A stretch of DNA of 64,000 nt from positions 56,001,249 to 56,065,248 of the forward strand of contig OZ038423.1 in the NCBI GenBank assembly GCA_964036155.1. The letters run 5' to 3'. Shown here piece after piece: positions 47,301 to 62,300 of this stretch (positions are counted from its first letter, which is position 1; each line of letters begins with the position of its first letter). This DNA is from Diploscapter coronatus. Its lineage: Eukaryota; Nematoda; Chromadorea; Rhabditida; Rhabditidae. The position numbers and the translations under genes are program-made. Below the pieces are notes generated by a model that had not been told where the DNA came from, did no database searches, and saw only the letters and a list, made by a program, of their open reading frames with translations.

Positions 47301-50300
47301 ATAGAAAGGAAAGAGATTGTGCATATTAGTCCTTTCTCTCAGTCAGATATTGCAGCCAGTCAGAGGGGCGGCTCTAGGTTCCACCAAAAGCATGCCAACC
47401 CCAGGTCTTTCTATTCATACATTTCCCCACCTTTGAATACACCAAATCATGCATTCTTTTGACGCCTCACACCTGGAAAGAAAGAGAGTTTGTACTAGGA
47501 GAGGGAAATTAGCACATTTAGGAATTACCTTTTACTTATCCTGATCTCTTTACCTAGAAATTCTAAATTAGCTATGTAGGATATAAAGTAGATCCATTTT
47601 GGAATAATTGCAAGTTTTCTTGATCTTTTTACTTGTAACTTGTCAGAATTCTCGTAAATCTACAGGGTGCGGACAAATTATGGAGGCACTTGCTAAAGCG
47701 TCGATTTTTCACGAAGTGCGCAGAGTTTACATGCTATTTTTATTTTTTCGTCATTACCATGTATTTCGTGATCATTTTCATGTATTATTTACCATTGGTA
47801 GGTTTTCTATTCAGAATGGTAGCGCCGAGTTCAAAGCGATCTATTATCATCATATTGTATCAGGCTGGGCATCAAACGAAAGACATCGTCAAACTGCTGA
47901 AAGTCAGTCGAACGATGGTCCAAAAGACTGTAAAACGGTTCAAGGAGACTGGATCTACTACTGACCGTCCAGGAAGTGGCAGAAAACGGAGTGCGAGGAC
48001 GGAACGGAACAAGAAAAACTTCGTGAGCTGATTCTACGAAATTTCCGCAGATCCATACGAAAAATGACCAAAAAATTGAAAATCGACGAAAAATCGGTCA
48101 GAATCATCATCAGGAAGAACTTGGGATTCAACTCCTACAGAATCCAAAAAAAGTTCACGAACTTATGGACAAAATGATATCAAACAGACTTGAAAGATAC
48201 CAACAGTTTCCCAAGAGGCTTTCTTCGGCACGCTACAAAACGATTATTTTTTCGGATGAGGAAATATTCATAATTGAACTTTTCATGAATCGTCAAAATG
48301 ATCACGTCCTGTCCCCAAACATCTCCTCTGCTAATTCCAATGGTAAACTGGTCGGAAGACGGGCTCATCCTCAGTCAATCACGGTTTGGGCGGCTACCGC
48401 CTATTATGGAAAGTCCCCCCTCGTGTTCGTCCCCCAGAACGCTAAGATCAGCACCGAAACCTATCAAATCTTATTTAAAATAAAGCTCTTATTCCCTGGA
48501 CCAAAATCCATTTTAAATCCCGTCCCCCCTGCTTTCAGGAGGATTCGGCCCCTTCCCATAAGTCAAAATCTACCTAGTCCTTCTGAAAAATTCACTTCCC
48601 AGATTTCATCTTTTCTTCCGAATGGCCCTCCAACAGCCCTGATTCGAACTCATTGGATTATCCCACTTGGTAATACTTTGAGACCAAGGCCTGCTCTACT
48701 CCCCACAAAAGTTTCGGCTTCTTGAAGTCTTTCCTTGTCGAAGCATGAGACAAAATGTCCAACGACTAGTTGCGTGCCGTCATCGATGCCTTCCCCGAGC
48801 GACTCAAGGCCTGTATCAACGCTAAAGGCGGCCATTTCGAAAACTCTTAGTTGATTTTTTATCGTTATGTTATCAATAAATTATTTTAAAAATTTGAACT
48901 CGATTACTTCAATATTTCGGGTTAAATCTCAATTTATCGGTGCCTCCATAATTTGTCCGCACCCTGTAAATTAGCTATGAAAGAAAGTAAAAAGATCTCA
49001 TTTATCCAGAAAACTGTCTCATTCAACCTACTAGAACTGTTTAAGTAGTTGAAAACGCCTCGTTAAAAGTAGCAGTATGAGATTAGAAATGAAAACTTGC
49101 ATTTGTAATAGATTTATGGTTGATCATTCGGATATTTGTTATCTTTGAGGCGAAATTGCGTAAATCTCATCGTTCATTTACTTTTCTTCCTCATATCGAA
49201 AGGAACTCTTCACACATCTGTGCACAGATAAGAGTGAAGATATGAAAGACGAAGAGAGGGGATAAGATTGATTATCGTTTTTGTATAGTCCACTCTCAAT
49301 TCAGCGAAAAACTTTAGACCCTTCCAAAGTTGATCTAAACTCCAACATTTCTTTGATCTATCATAAACTTATCGATAATATTTAGATCTGATTGAACTGA
49401 TTAGTGATTATTGATATGATATTCATAGGTTTTCTTAATTTATCCTAGGTTATCAGTGATTTATTCCAAGTGTTTTTAAATTCTCAAAATTTCTGATTTA
49501 TCATAGTCTTTCCATAGATTGTCTAATCTATAATTGACTAGTCACCGATTTTTCATAGATTCATTGCAGACCTTCCTCACCCTTCCGACTGCATTCCGTT
49601 GGAAATGCGGCCGCCGCCGAAATGGCTTCCGCCCGAACCACCATCGGCGCAAGTCGCTGCCGATAGATTCGAAAGCAATTATGAAGATCCCGAGGATATG
49701 AATCGGAATCAGGGTAATCCAATTTGAACATTCAGTATTTAGACCTAAAAATTAGTTATTCGAGCCTGAAAGTTAATAATTTATGTCTAAAAGTTATATC
49801 CTACCTCAAGATGAAATATTTTACAAAAAAAATCAGATTCAATTTTAAAATCTTAGACCCTACCCGATCCTTCCTGCTTCAAACCGCCCCAGGAAAATCT
49901 ACCGATCATCATTCCTATGAAATGTCGCTTTCTAAGCAGGCATGTTTTTAATGAAAAATCAGTAATTTTTTATGATTTTTTTTTTCAGAGAGCTTCCGTA
50001 GAAGCATTGGAGCCTAATGAGTGGTCGAATTCAAATGAACGGGTTCTGCATAAAAATGCCGAGGGACACTATTTTATTCCGCCTAGTTCAGGTATTTCTA
50101 AATTTTATATGTTTCCTGAGACCTTTCGCATTTCAAATTGTGCTGTTACCAAAATTTCTGATACTTCAGACAAATTTGCCTTAGTATGTAATATGGAATG
50201 TTTGAAGAAAGATAAGGCACAGCTGGTCTATTTCTGTCGCTCGCTTTCCTTTACTTGTATCTCTGACCTAAGTAACTTAATATCTACGGCGAGAGTACAT

Positions 50301-53300
50301 AATACTGGGTGAGAACAGCATACTCGAATCAAATGCGAATTGTTATATAGGGGAAGAATTACAAGAAAAAAATTCAAATAGTGTACAAATTTCAATTAAG
50401 CATGATCAAAGCTAGAATATTTTGGGCTTTTAGATTAAATTAAAATAAAAATTTCATGATAATTTAATATTTGTTAAATTTCTAGACTTTAAGATTTAAT
50501 TAAAGATGTATGAAACCCCCTCAGTTATCTCTGCAATTGTCATATTCTTAAGCGCTTGAATAATAAGAAAGTGCCAACAACTTAATACCATTAAAGGCCC
50601 GAGTCTTGAGTAGGAAATTAGAAAGACTCTCTTAGAAGAAGGCGGGACTTCTTATGCATATAAGGCAATTTCTGCTCGTTTTGTCTCTGAACCTCGCACG
50701 CAATTCTTGGAATTAAGTCGGATGCATATTTTAATTTCGCTAAAATAGAAGATGATTCCCTATAAAGAACACGACTTTTACTACGCGAAACTCTATCAAT
50801 CCAGTTCGGAATCAGAAAACTCTCCCAAATCTATTGGTTCTGAATTTAGATTTTATTATTTCTGTATAAAATTTGAATTTTCAGTTCGAACTTCGACTTC
50901 AAATGTATCACCCAGTACGTCGCGATATATGGATCAGTAAGTATTAAAATTGAAATTTGCTATTCCATTTAAACTGAACATTGGTTAATTATTTTATATT
51001 TCAAATATTACTTTAGAAATCGATTATTTAATTACTCAACAATTTGTCATGCTTACCTTCATTTGTTATTCCTCTTCATTTTCTCATCTTTGTCATTTCG
51101 CCCATTTTGCCATCCTTCCAATATGTTAATCTTGCGCAATACGCTGCCGTCCCAAGAGATACATTACTCAGCGACCGTATCTTGGCCAGTCTTTCTTCCC
51201 CATTTTGGCCAAATTATTCATTACGCAACATATCATTGACTCAAATTTATGGATAGGGATGAACTTAGAAAAATAAACAAAAATAGTCGTTAGGTAAAAT
51301 GACAAGCTTGTTTAATCTTTACCTCATACTAAACTTTGATTTAAATTAAAACTGGCAAAAATTTCAGTCATGCTATTTATCTTGAAAAGGCCGATATATT
51401 TTATTTTATCTTCTAGAAACAAAATTTGTTTTTCCTTATGGAATATGCAAATTACCCTTGTAAGGGCTTTCGGGCATTGCCTAATTGGTGCATAATGACA
51501 TGCTGCCTCTTGAAAACTAAGCTTTGAAAGATTTGCTTGTTTGGTCATTTCCAGCCTAAAACTAAGGTTGCAGAAACGAAGTAACTTTTAGCCACTATTA
51601 AACTCGTATATTTGACATCTAGTGTTAGATCCTATCCTATATTAGGAAATAGCCTGATTCCTGTTTTTCGTACTGCCATATTTAAGGGGTCATGGCTTAT
51701 CTTTTTAGTTACTTCCTATGGCCAACACAGAAATTTCCATATTTATTAGAAAATAAGTCAAGAGAATGGAAGATTTCATGTAGATTTAATATTGGACTAT
51801 CGAATAACTTTTTGCAAAAGAAAATGTTTGTTTATTCTCAACACGAAATATTATAGAGAAAATATGTATTCCAATTTTTTGGTTTGTAAAAAGAATTTAT
51901 TGAGTAACCCAATAGAAGATGGTTAGTGTACTCAAGTATAGTCGTGATTTGGGTCCAATGCTAGTCCCTTTGAGTCTGACTCTAAGCCGTTGGTCCTCAA
52001 CAATGAGCCTAATCCTGGGGCTGTTCGAAATCCCCTTAAAATCTCTTTAAACCCCATCAAATCCGCGCCTTTCCGGATTTTCCAAAGCTTTACCCCGAAC
52101 TTTCTTTTAATTACGGCTATTTTATGCCTTTCATTTGCGGGTGCCTCGTAAATTGGAGAATTTTCATTTCGGCCCAGGCTCGAGGCCATAAAATCCTCAT
52201 TTCCACCCTTAACAACGCTAATTTTCAAACTTAGTCCAAATGTTTTACTCTCTAAAATAATTTGTGTCATTTTTCACTTGAAAGATCATTTTTCATTATA
52301 ATGCTTTTTTTAGTTCGGAAGATTATTTTTAATTCAATTTTCGGCCCGACAAAGGGCCGTCCTTATAACTCATTCTCGCGTGCGAATATTCAATAAAAGA
52401 TACCCTTTGTCATAATTATTTGAGTCAACCCGATAATTAGTGGCTTGGCCAGGTTAGCTGTAGCCCAGAAAAGATGACCCTGAAATCCCATCAGAAAGAT
52501 AGGTCCATTTATAGACTGACTACTTTACGATACATTGTTATTGCTGAGTTTGTCTCACTAGATCTATTTTCACTGCCGTTTATTGAAGTTAACCTGAAAT
52601 TTCTCGTAGCCTTTTCGAAGTTTATTGAAGCTAATTTGGAGTTGTGAAAAATATGATCATTATTTTCAATTTTATTGGAAGTTAATCGGAAATAAATTTA
52701 GATGTAATGCAGTCCCCCATCAAATTCGCGTTTCGTACAATGAAGGCGCCTCCACAACACTTCTGAAACCGTCAAACTCATCACTGACCTATCCTCAGAA
52801 GCGGTATTTTCAAGTAAAGTTCATCAAAATATTTGAATTTTCAGAAGGTCAAAAATGTCGTCTAATATTCCCGAGCCGAAAAAGCCTTTGCCCTCTGAAT
52901 GTCGATCTCCTTTCAATACTTGCACGACGATTCTAGCCGCAGCTTTAGCTATTGCCATATTAATTATTGCTTTTTTGTTGTGTAAGTATTCAAATTATTG
53001 ATTTTTTGCTTGAATTATTCATTTTTAACACAATTTATCGAACTTTATTTCAGTACGAGGTCCCTCTTACGTGTATACAGAATATTCCCCGACTGCCGGC
53101 AATTCTGATTCACTTCCTAACTCCATTGATCTATCCACTCTCAGGCCGCTACCTACAGTAATCAACTTAAATGAGAGGATAGAAGCCGACATTCTACCTA
53201 AACACTTGGCTACCACGTAAGGAAATACATTTTTACGATAAAAATAACATTTTTAATTCATTTTTCCTTCTTTGCATTTCAATGCTAACTATAAAAGAAT

Positions 53301-56300
53301 GTACTAACTTTTTTTTATTCAAACTCAACTTCAGGGAAATCTTTATTCCAACCGCTTCCCGGATCATGTTCAATGTCTCCCTCGGTGGTTCAGCTCAACT
53401 AGCCCTGTTATCAAGGCACTTCGTTCCTCCAACTTTGGCGTATCACGACTTCCTTCTGCCTTTGCGAGCAGAAACCCCTGCCACGACCTATAAGATTCTA
53501 GAGAGAAAGGCCAGGCGACACGTCAATTCAAATCAGAATCCCGTGAGCATGCACTTTTTTTACTTCTTTTTCGAGAAGATCATCCTAAAATTTTCCAGAG
53601 ACTTAATTTTTTTCTTAAAAAATTCTGAATTTTAAAAATTTCAGCAACTATCCGTGGTTCATGAGCAATTCATGCTCGCTGGCAAGCACTATCTGACAAT
53701 TGTCAATGACAGGAGTCGCGTCGAGCCTTTGTCAATTGTCATTTCTCAAGCCAAGGACAAGTCCTCTGGAAAGGATCCAACGAAATCCGGATGTCAGCAC
53801 AATTGCCATTCTCATGGAGAATGCATCGATGGAGTTTGCAAATGTTCATCGTCGTATCGGGGGCAGTTTTGTGAAGAAGGTATGTATAATTTAGAAGAAG
53901 TGTGTACAATTTTAAAAACTAAGAAGATATGCTATTTTAAATGTGTTAAATTCAGCCGTCTGTCCTGTTCTCTGTAGTGGAAACGGCGTTTTCTCCGGCG
54001 GTCAATGTGTCTGTTTTCCTGGCTACAAAGGCAGGGAGTGCGATTTGCGAACGACGTGGTGCGAAGTGGCCGATTGCAACGGGCATGGACGATGCACGGC
54101 TGAGGGAGTTTGCAAGTGTGACGACCCGGAATGGACCGGAGATGCCTGTGAGAAGAGAGCCTGTCCGCATCCGACTTGTAATGATAGGTGAGAGGTTTCG
54201 AAAACTAACTTTTACTTCAATTTTAGCTTCAGACTTATGGATTTTAATTTCGACTTTTCAGAGGTATCTGCTCGCCAGAAGGAAGATGCTATTGTTCCGA
54301 TGGCTGGAGAGGTCACGATTGCTCGATTTTTGTTGACGTCATCACTGAGGAACGAGTTGCGAAATCGACACAGGCCAGGTACCTAAATTGTAAATTTCAA
54401 ATGATGTTTTTTCCTTTAATTTAGCGCCCTACAATCTGAAAGATCAAATCCGAACGAGAATGAACCGAAAAAGGATAAGCCTGAGAAAAAAGGCGAGAAG
54501 AACCGATGCAATGGGCATGGTACCTTCAATGGTCAAAGCTGCAACTGCCACGATGGTTGGGTTGGTACAGGCTGTGAAGATCAGCTCTGTGGCGAGTGTG
54601 AAAACGGTTTCTGCAATAGGTATGCCAAAGCTTTGCCAGTTTAAATGGCAACCGATAATATTCAGTGGGTTGTGTACTTGCTACATTGGTTGGATGGGTC
54701 CTTCGTGCACCATTCGACAATGCGCCATTGGGTGTGAGGTTCATGGTAGCTGCAACCAAAACGGTACCTGTTTGTGCGAAAAAGGATGGAATGGCGATGG
54801 ATGTCAGTTGGAAGGATGTCCAAATGCGTGCTCTGGAAGTGGAGAGTGTTTATTCAGGTAACTAAAGGAGATATTCTTATCGATGATGATGATCAATTTC
54901 CAGAGATGGGCAATGGAAATGTCTTTGCATCAGCGGTAAATTCGGCTCTGATTGCAGCATTTCCATCGAACTAGAAGAGCAATGTGAAGATGGCAGTGAT
55001 AACGATCATGGTATTTATTATAATTTTATCAATCAAATTTTAACGGGGATTTTAAGATGGTCTCACTGACTGCGACGACCCTGAATGCTGTTCTGTGGAG
55101 TACTGCAAGCAAGAGTCCTTCTGTCAAGCTTCTCTTTCTCCGTCCGACGTCCTTCTTCGTCTCCCAACCATTCAGAACGCTCCATTCTACGACAGAGTGC
55201 AGTTCCTGGTCAAGAACGATTCGGTGCAGAACTATGCCGAACCCAAACAGTACGACCCGAAAATGGCTGCAGTTGTGAGGGGAAGAGCTCTGTGGCGAGG
55301 CTCGGGAGAACAGAACAACGAATTTCTACCTCTGATGGGAGTGAGGGTACGATCTAAAATAAAAAAAAGAAAAGAATCATTGAAATTTTTAATTTCAGGT
55401 CTCCGACGCCAACCATCCGTTGTATGGATTCACGCTATCTCGTTCTGACGGATACTTCGATTTGCTCGTGAACGGTGGACGCTCGGTTTCGCTGGTCTTC
55501 ATGAGGAACCAATTCCAACGCGAGAGAAGGACCGTTTTCGTGCCGCCGAATGCATTCCTTCTGCTGGACGATGTCGTCATGGGCCGAGACAAAGAGGCTC
55601 TTCCAATCCCGCCTGCAAGACCGAATTGCACTCCGTCGCTACGCAAACTCCCCGAAGTCGTCGTTCGCCCAGCCTGGAAAATCGCGGATCACTCGATCTC
55701 TTCATCGAGAAGATCCGGAGTCTTCACCGACACCAGGAATCTCGTCGAGTCGTTCCAACTCACTGATACCTCCGTCAATCTCGTCTATGATTCATCTAGG
55801 GCATCTTCCTCCCATTCCACGCTGATTTTTAACCTCCTCGACTCGAAGCCGGATGAGAGCCTGAAAATCGTCCATGTCAAGGTCAAGATCGCCGGAAGGC
55901 TGTTCCACGAGAGGTTAGCGCCAAAAACGAATCTGACTTACACGTTCGAATGGGACAAGCAGAACGCCTATCGTCAGTACGAGTACGGACTCGTCCCGGC
56001 TGAGGCTTCCATCGGATACGAGTATCAGAATTGCGACCGAGCAAAGGAGTTGGTGTGGATCCGACGTTCAGCAAAGATGCAAGGAGCAATTGCCCGAACC
56101 TTCGAGGCATCCGCATGGTCTTTGGACATCCATCACCATCTCGACTCCGTTCACGGCATTTTGGAGTTCGGCAACGGCGACGCCAGGTTCCTGAAGGAGG
56201 ACGGGAAAGTTGGAAGCACCATCCTGGGCTCGAAGGCTCGAAGAAACTTGGATTGCGACAGTTCCTGCAACGCGAAATCGGATGTCGTGCAGCTGTTCCG

Positions 56301-59300
56301 ACCTACCGCCCTGGCGAACGGCTTGGATGGCAGTGTGTTCGTCGGCGATCACAATCTGATTCGCCACTTCTCGCCCGGAACAGGGTTTGTTCGGACGATC
56401 CTCTCGTTGAGTCAAGCGGACACCTCGCATTCTTACTACCTGGCAGTACATCCCTCCGACGGCTCCTTGTACGTTTCTTTGCCCCTGAAGAAGCAAATCT
56501 GGAAGATCGCCAACCTCGAGAGCGACCAAGTCCAGAATAACTACGAGGTAGATTTTTTAAGAATGTACAACTTGGAAAGAGGAAAATTTTTAAGGTGATT
56601 GTTGGAGATGGTGCCGCTTGCATCGGCGTGTCGGATTCCTGCGGTGATGGCGGTCCAGCTAGCCAGGCGCAGCTGTTCTTCCCGAAAGGAATCGCCTTCG
56701 ATCGAAACGGAAATCTTTTCGGTAAAAATTAAGGCTTTGTTTAATTGTTTTTTTTCAAAGTTTTAATTTACAGTTGCCGACGGTCGACGACTTCGAGTAG
56801 TCGACGCCTCTGGCTTTATTCGATCCATCAACAACGTTTCCCCCGAGGGTCCTCCGTCGTGCGATTCCGCTTATTTCGGCTCGAGCATTGGGAATCTGAA
56901 GGTTCACAAAAGTGCTCTAGTAAAAAGACAACTCCCTAAGCTTTCAGCTGGAATGGCCTTCGTCCTTGTCGATTCATCTGTCTTCTGGATTACTCTATGT
57001 TCTGGATTCGAACATCGTATACGAACTCGACCCAGAACAGGACACCTCCAAAGTGCTTCTCGGGGTTTTCCCGACCTGCCCGAATTCCACCAGCCTGCCC
57101 GTTAAAAATGCTAAGGATATCGTCGCTTCTCCAGAAGGGAACTTATTCGTTCTAGAATCGGACGGAAAGAAGATCAACCAGGTTTCAGGATCTCTTTGGT
57201 TTTTTTTCAAAAGGCTGAAATTTCTAGGTTCGAACCTTCTCTCCAGAAATGAATTCCCTGAGTTCGTTTTCCGGGGGTCAATCAGCATGCAGCTGCGATA
57301 CGTCGTCGTGTCTCTGCGATGAAAACGGTAAGTTCGAGGCAATATTTTCTTGATTGAAAGGAAGAATTTTCAGACAAGTCCGAACTTTCTGCCTCTTCTA
57401 TTCAATTCAATGCTCCGTCCTCAATCTCGATCGATAGCCTCGGAAACGTATTCATCGCCGATAGTGGGAATGCGAAGATCAAGAAGATTCACGAGGTAAG
57501 AGATTCATAGACAATCTGAGCTATGATTATGAGTATGATTTCAGAAGTCGATCAAGTTTGGCCCTATTCGGCGAGAGTTCTCGATTCCTGACCCCGACAC
57601 CAATGAACTATTCCTGTTCAACAGACACGGACAACACATCTCGACTCAATCTCTGGTTTCCGGAAAGGCAATCTATAATTTCACCTACGACGTCGAGACG
57701 AAGCTCGGAAAACTGACAGCGGTTCACGGCGCTGGAGGACTTCTTCTCCGAGTGATTCGGGTCAACGATAGCGCAGTCCAACTCGAAGCACCGTCCGGTC
57801 AGCGAACAACCCTGACGATTGACCCCTACGATCAAACGTTGACATCGATCCAGCAGGGAACGCGAGAACCTGTCAGGTAAAAATTCATCTTGAGATTCAA
57901 TTATTTTATCCGGAAGTCGGGTTGAATCTACATAATCTCGGAGCTAAATTACTCCATTCTGGAGTGAGCCCTTCAATTTATGCCAAACTTCAGATTTACC
58001 TATTCCAACGGAGGCCTGATGCTGATGAAGACACAGAAGGGAGGCGATACGGTGGCCTTCGAGTACGACGAAAGCGGAAAAATCAAGAAGGTCGTCAAGG
58101 ATTCGGAGATCTGGAATTTGGACGAAGGAAACGTCATCAACAACCGAATTTCCACTGATATCAGGAGAAATGGAAAGAGGCATGCCAGAATTACTATCAG
58201 GCCTGAGGAGGAGAGTTTCTATGGAGGTAAGCGAAAATTAGAATATCCGGATCACGGTATCTCGTTGCAGAAGACGGCGCCTGGTCCAGAGCCTCATTCA
58301 TGGGAGAAGGCATGCAGTTAACGGTCGAAAATGTGACGAGCGTCTTGCATCAGGGATCGAGTCAGCTCCACGATGAAAAAGTCCTTCTGAAGAAGAGAAC
58401 CACGATCGGGGCTATTCAGGTATTTTTAGTGATTTTTTTTTAAAGTGACCTAAAAATTTCAGAATCCTAATCGAAGATCCCTTTCTACGAAGTGGGACTG
58501 GAAATATTTCACGAAAGTTGACGGTCAAAGGAGAGTCGCCGAGGTCGGACATAAGAAGATGGTGGGTCGGCGCTGCAAATTCGAGACTTCTTCTATTTGT
58601 TTTTGACCTAACCTAGATTTTGCCTAACTCTTAACCTAATAATTTCTACTTTTAATGCAGGATATTAACATCGACTACCCCGGTTTGCAGTGCTCGGCCT
58701 TACCTCCGATTTTTCCTTGGCTTACCCAAATCAATTAATTTTGAAATTGACTTTTAGGTTAATGGAGTAAATGTCTATTCTCTTGTTTATAACAGGAAGA
58801 ACAACACTGAATCAGTCTTGCTGAAAAATGATGAACCGCTATTCAACGTGGAGTATTCTGAGTAAAAATATATATTTTAGAAAAAATACCAAATTTAAAT
58901 TTCCAGATATGGTTCCATCAAGAAGATTTACCAGCCGCTTGAGGAGTCGGATAATTTCAAAGTTGCTGAAGTCTCCATTAACTACGACTCCCTGGGAAGA
59001 CGGTATTTTGGATTGAATTATTTAAGAGAACATATTTTTAAGATCCGAAATAACCTGGGGCGAGCGGAAGGTTTCTGAAAAATACGACCGTCAAAATCGC
59101 ATGATTGAGAAAATCCAGAAAGATGGCGATGCCTGGAAATTCGCCTATTCTAAGTCCCTGAAAAACCCTGAAATTGCCGAATTTAATGGAAGGAAATACT
59201 CAATTAAGGCAAGAACATTGAAATTGTTCCCAAAAATGATAGGTTTTAGTACGACAACCGGGGCGAACTTCGTGAAATTTCAACGCCTTCCGGTGAAAAT

Positions 59301-62300
59301 CACTATTTCTCGAGGACTCCCGTTGGAAATGGAATTTTTGTGTTGAAGCGACGGTACGAAAAGCTGACCCTCATCAAATTTTGATTTAAATTTAACAACT
59401 TTAAACTAGCATGACTTTGAAATAGCAAAATGAATCTTTTACCAAAACTACCCTTCACTTTTCTATTAGAATCTAACAATAAATTAACGTATTTTTGAAT
59501 CATTGAGAGTTTTAGATACCCCTTCACGAAGAAGCCCTTCATGTTAGCGATTGATGAGAACAAGAACATTCTGGAATGGATGTCCACAGACGAACAACAT
59601 CATGTTCTAGTTGTTCGGGACGATTTCGGACGGGAGATTACTGTATTCTTTCTTAATTCTTTCAAAAAATCAAAATACACCTTTAGAAATTTGAAAACGG
59701 CGTCGAATTTTCTGCTTCTTGCTGGGATAGAAATGGCAAAGCACTGTGCCTGAAATCACAGGATTTTTCGACTTCTTCGATCCTCCAGGGTCCTTTGATA
59801 GTCCTACAAGAAAATTCTCATGCCGTGCAGAATAGGTAAGACAAGTTTGGATAAGAAAAATAAAAATATCGAAATTTTTTTAGGAAAATCACCTCTTCCT
59901 TCGCTTACGAATACGACGATTTGCTGAGGGTTCTCTCTGTCAGACCTATGATAGATGGAGCGGCATTGGAGGCTATTCAGGCAAGGAAAGATTGAAGTTT
60001 TTGAAAAATCGATAAGTTTAAGATGACTTACGACGAAAAATTCGGTACTTTGTCCGAAATCGCCGGCTTTGAAATAATGAGAGAGTCGAATGTTCAGAGG
60101 ATCGTTGGGAATAAGGTAAAATTAGAAAAAAAAAAACTAGAGTCGACTTTTGGAATGTAGAATTTTATTTAACTATTGTCTTGCTTATTTCAAAGCAAAA
60201 TATGTTACTCGAAAATTATTGTTTAATGAAGTCAAAAGCTAATATTTTAGATACTCTATGAAACCGTTTATGACGAGTACCGTGAGCCGAAAGAGCGAAA
60301 AATCTCCATTGGTGATATTCGAATTCAGAGTTCTGTGAAGGTTAGATAAATTTAAATTTGCTCTTTTTGAATTCGAATCTCAGAAAAGCGCCTCCGGAAA
60401 GATCATCGAAGAAACTTGGACTACTCAAAGCGGTGATGAAGTCAGGAAATTAGAATACGGACAAAATGGTTTCATCACTAAGGCCTCGATTTCAGATAAA
60501 TCGTAATTTTTAAAGATTAAATATTTCCTAAAATAGAATAATTTAGCTACCAAATGTCGTATTCTGAAGATGGTTATCTGAATTCAGTCAATGATTTATC
60601 GTTTGAATATCACTCTGGAGGAGTTATGAAGAGAGCCGCAGAAAATTACACTGTAGATGGCAACGGATGGGTCTTAAAGCGAGGTATTTTTAAATATAAT
60701 ATCGCAAAAATCAGTTTTAAAATCTAGGAAAAGCACTACTTTCCTACGATGCTTACGGTCAAATTTCCTGGGCGAAGCTGCATCAAAATACCTGGCATTT
60801 CGGCTACGATAATCATCATCGATTAATTTCTATCAATAAGGATGGGGTATGTTTTTCGAAATTTATTCTTTAAGGTTATGAAGTTTTAGGCCACGATATT
60901 TTTATTCTATGGATTGCCAAATTTGCCGGACAAAGTTTCCCATTTCGTTCTACCCATTTCTCCAGCAGTTTCAACGATTTTCTACACCGAAGATGGTGCG
61001 CCGTTCTCTGCGCTTCATAATGGATATCGCTACGCATTGGCGACGGATTCGGATTCGAGCCTACGGTATTATAGTTTACGCTAATTATATCGAGTTCTTT
61101 TCTTACATTCTAGTTCTCCTTCTTAACTTAACTTTCGAATATCTCAGTTCTGAATTTAAGAGGAGAATTATGAGTTCCGGTATTTTGATATAGATATTCA
61201 AAAATATAATTTTCATAAGATGTGATATTTTCAGATACATCCTGTCTGAAAATGGGCTTGAGAAGCGAGTTGAATATGATCCATTAGGCAGAATTGTCGA
61301 GGATACAAATTCCCGAATTTGGATGCCGATCGGGTTTAGAGGAGGTAAAAATTAGTCTATTTTAAGAAATTCCTTCAAATTTAAATTTCAGGCATCGATA
61401 TTCCCGAGCTTGACATTTCAATTGTTAAAGGAAGACCTTTGGACGTTTCAACTGGAAGATATCTAAGCTTTTCTCCGGAAGCTTTAGTTCCATCTATAAA
61501 CTGTCTCGGACCTTTGGACCTGTTTTCTGATAATATCTGTAACACAAATTCGATTCCTACTGGTAAGGAAATAATTTCATTTTAAAAATCAGGATATTTT
61601 TAGATATTCCATCATGGCTAAAAATTACCGGCTTTTCTCAGTCTCTTCTTCCCTCCTCTTCAGTTGGATTACTGCACCTACCGTATTCGCCGCTATCTTC
61701 GAGACTTTATTCTTCGCTAGAAGACCGATTCGAGCTATTCTCTCAACTCTCATCTCTCCGACCGTCAGCGTTATTGGATCCAGCTGGTACCGCCTCGCTA
61801 CCATTCGAAGAGCCAAAATGGGCTCTTGACGACGCCACCTTTTCCTACCTATTTCTACTGGATACCAGTGGTAATACGGTAAGCTGAGTGGTACCATTTT
61901 TCGTATAATAATTGACTTTTAGACGAAAGTTCTGCCGACTCCAATACTGTCCAAAGATGAAGTTGAAATTTTGAGGGCGTTATTCGAACCCAATTCAGTT
62001 GAAGTAAGAGATTATGCTAGTTTTTACCAACTGGGAAAAAAACATTTCATCGTATCGAAAGGAAAAAGATGAGAAATGAAAAGAGAATTTGGTTCTATCT
62101 AACCTTGTTATGATGTAGTGTCAATTTAGAATGACTTTATTTTTTAATCTATTTGATTTTTAGATTGATTGGCAAGTGTTCACAAGTGGTAGAGAACGAC
62201 ACTTCGTCCAATCTGACGCAATTCCGAACTCAATTACGTCATCCGCACACCCTCAATTCACCATTGTCGTCTCCAAGAAATCCGTCGAGATCCGAAACGC

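Larger units (their letters stand above)
43581..49569 (+). other. 6-kb ten-1 intron
   Basis: It joins exon 43465-43580 (phase 1 exit) to 49570-49713 (phase 1 entry). It contains a degenerate direct repeat at 46201-46310, a candidate 47-nt exon at 46871-46917 and a mariner-like element at 47663-48966. The rest is AT-rich without motifs. Confidence 0.7.

Noticed and set aside
50092..50312. Open continuation of teneurin exon 49993-50091 into the intron
   Set aside because: Composition is intronic, and splicing at 50091 (CAG|GTATTT) joins exactly in phase to exon 50885-50936.
55883..56623. Long overlapping ORFs in both orientations across the NHL region
   Set aside because: Shadows of the 1149-bp teneurin exon 55399-56547.
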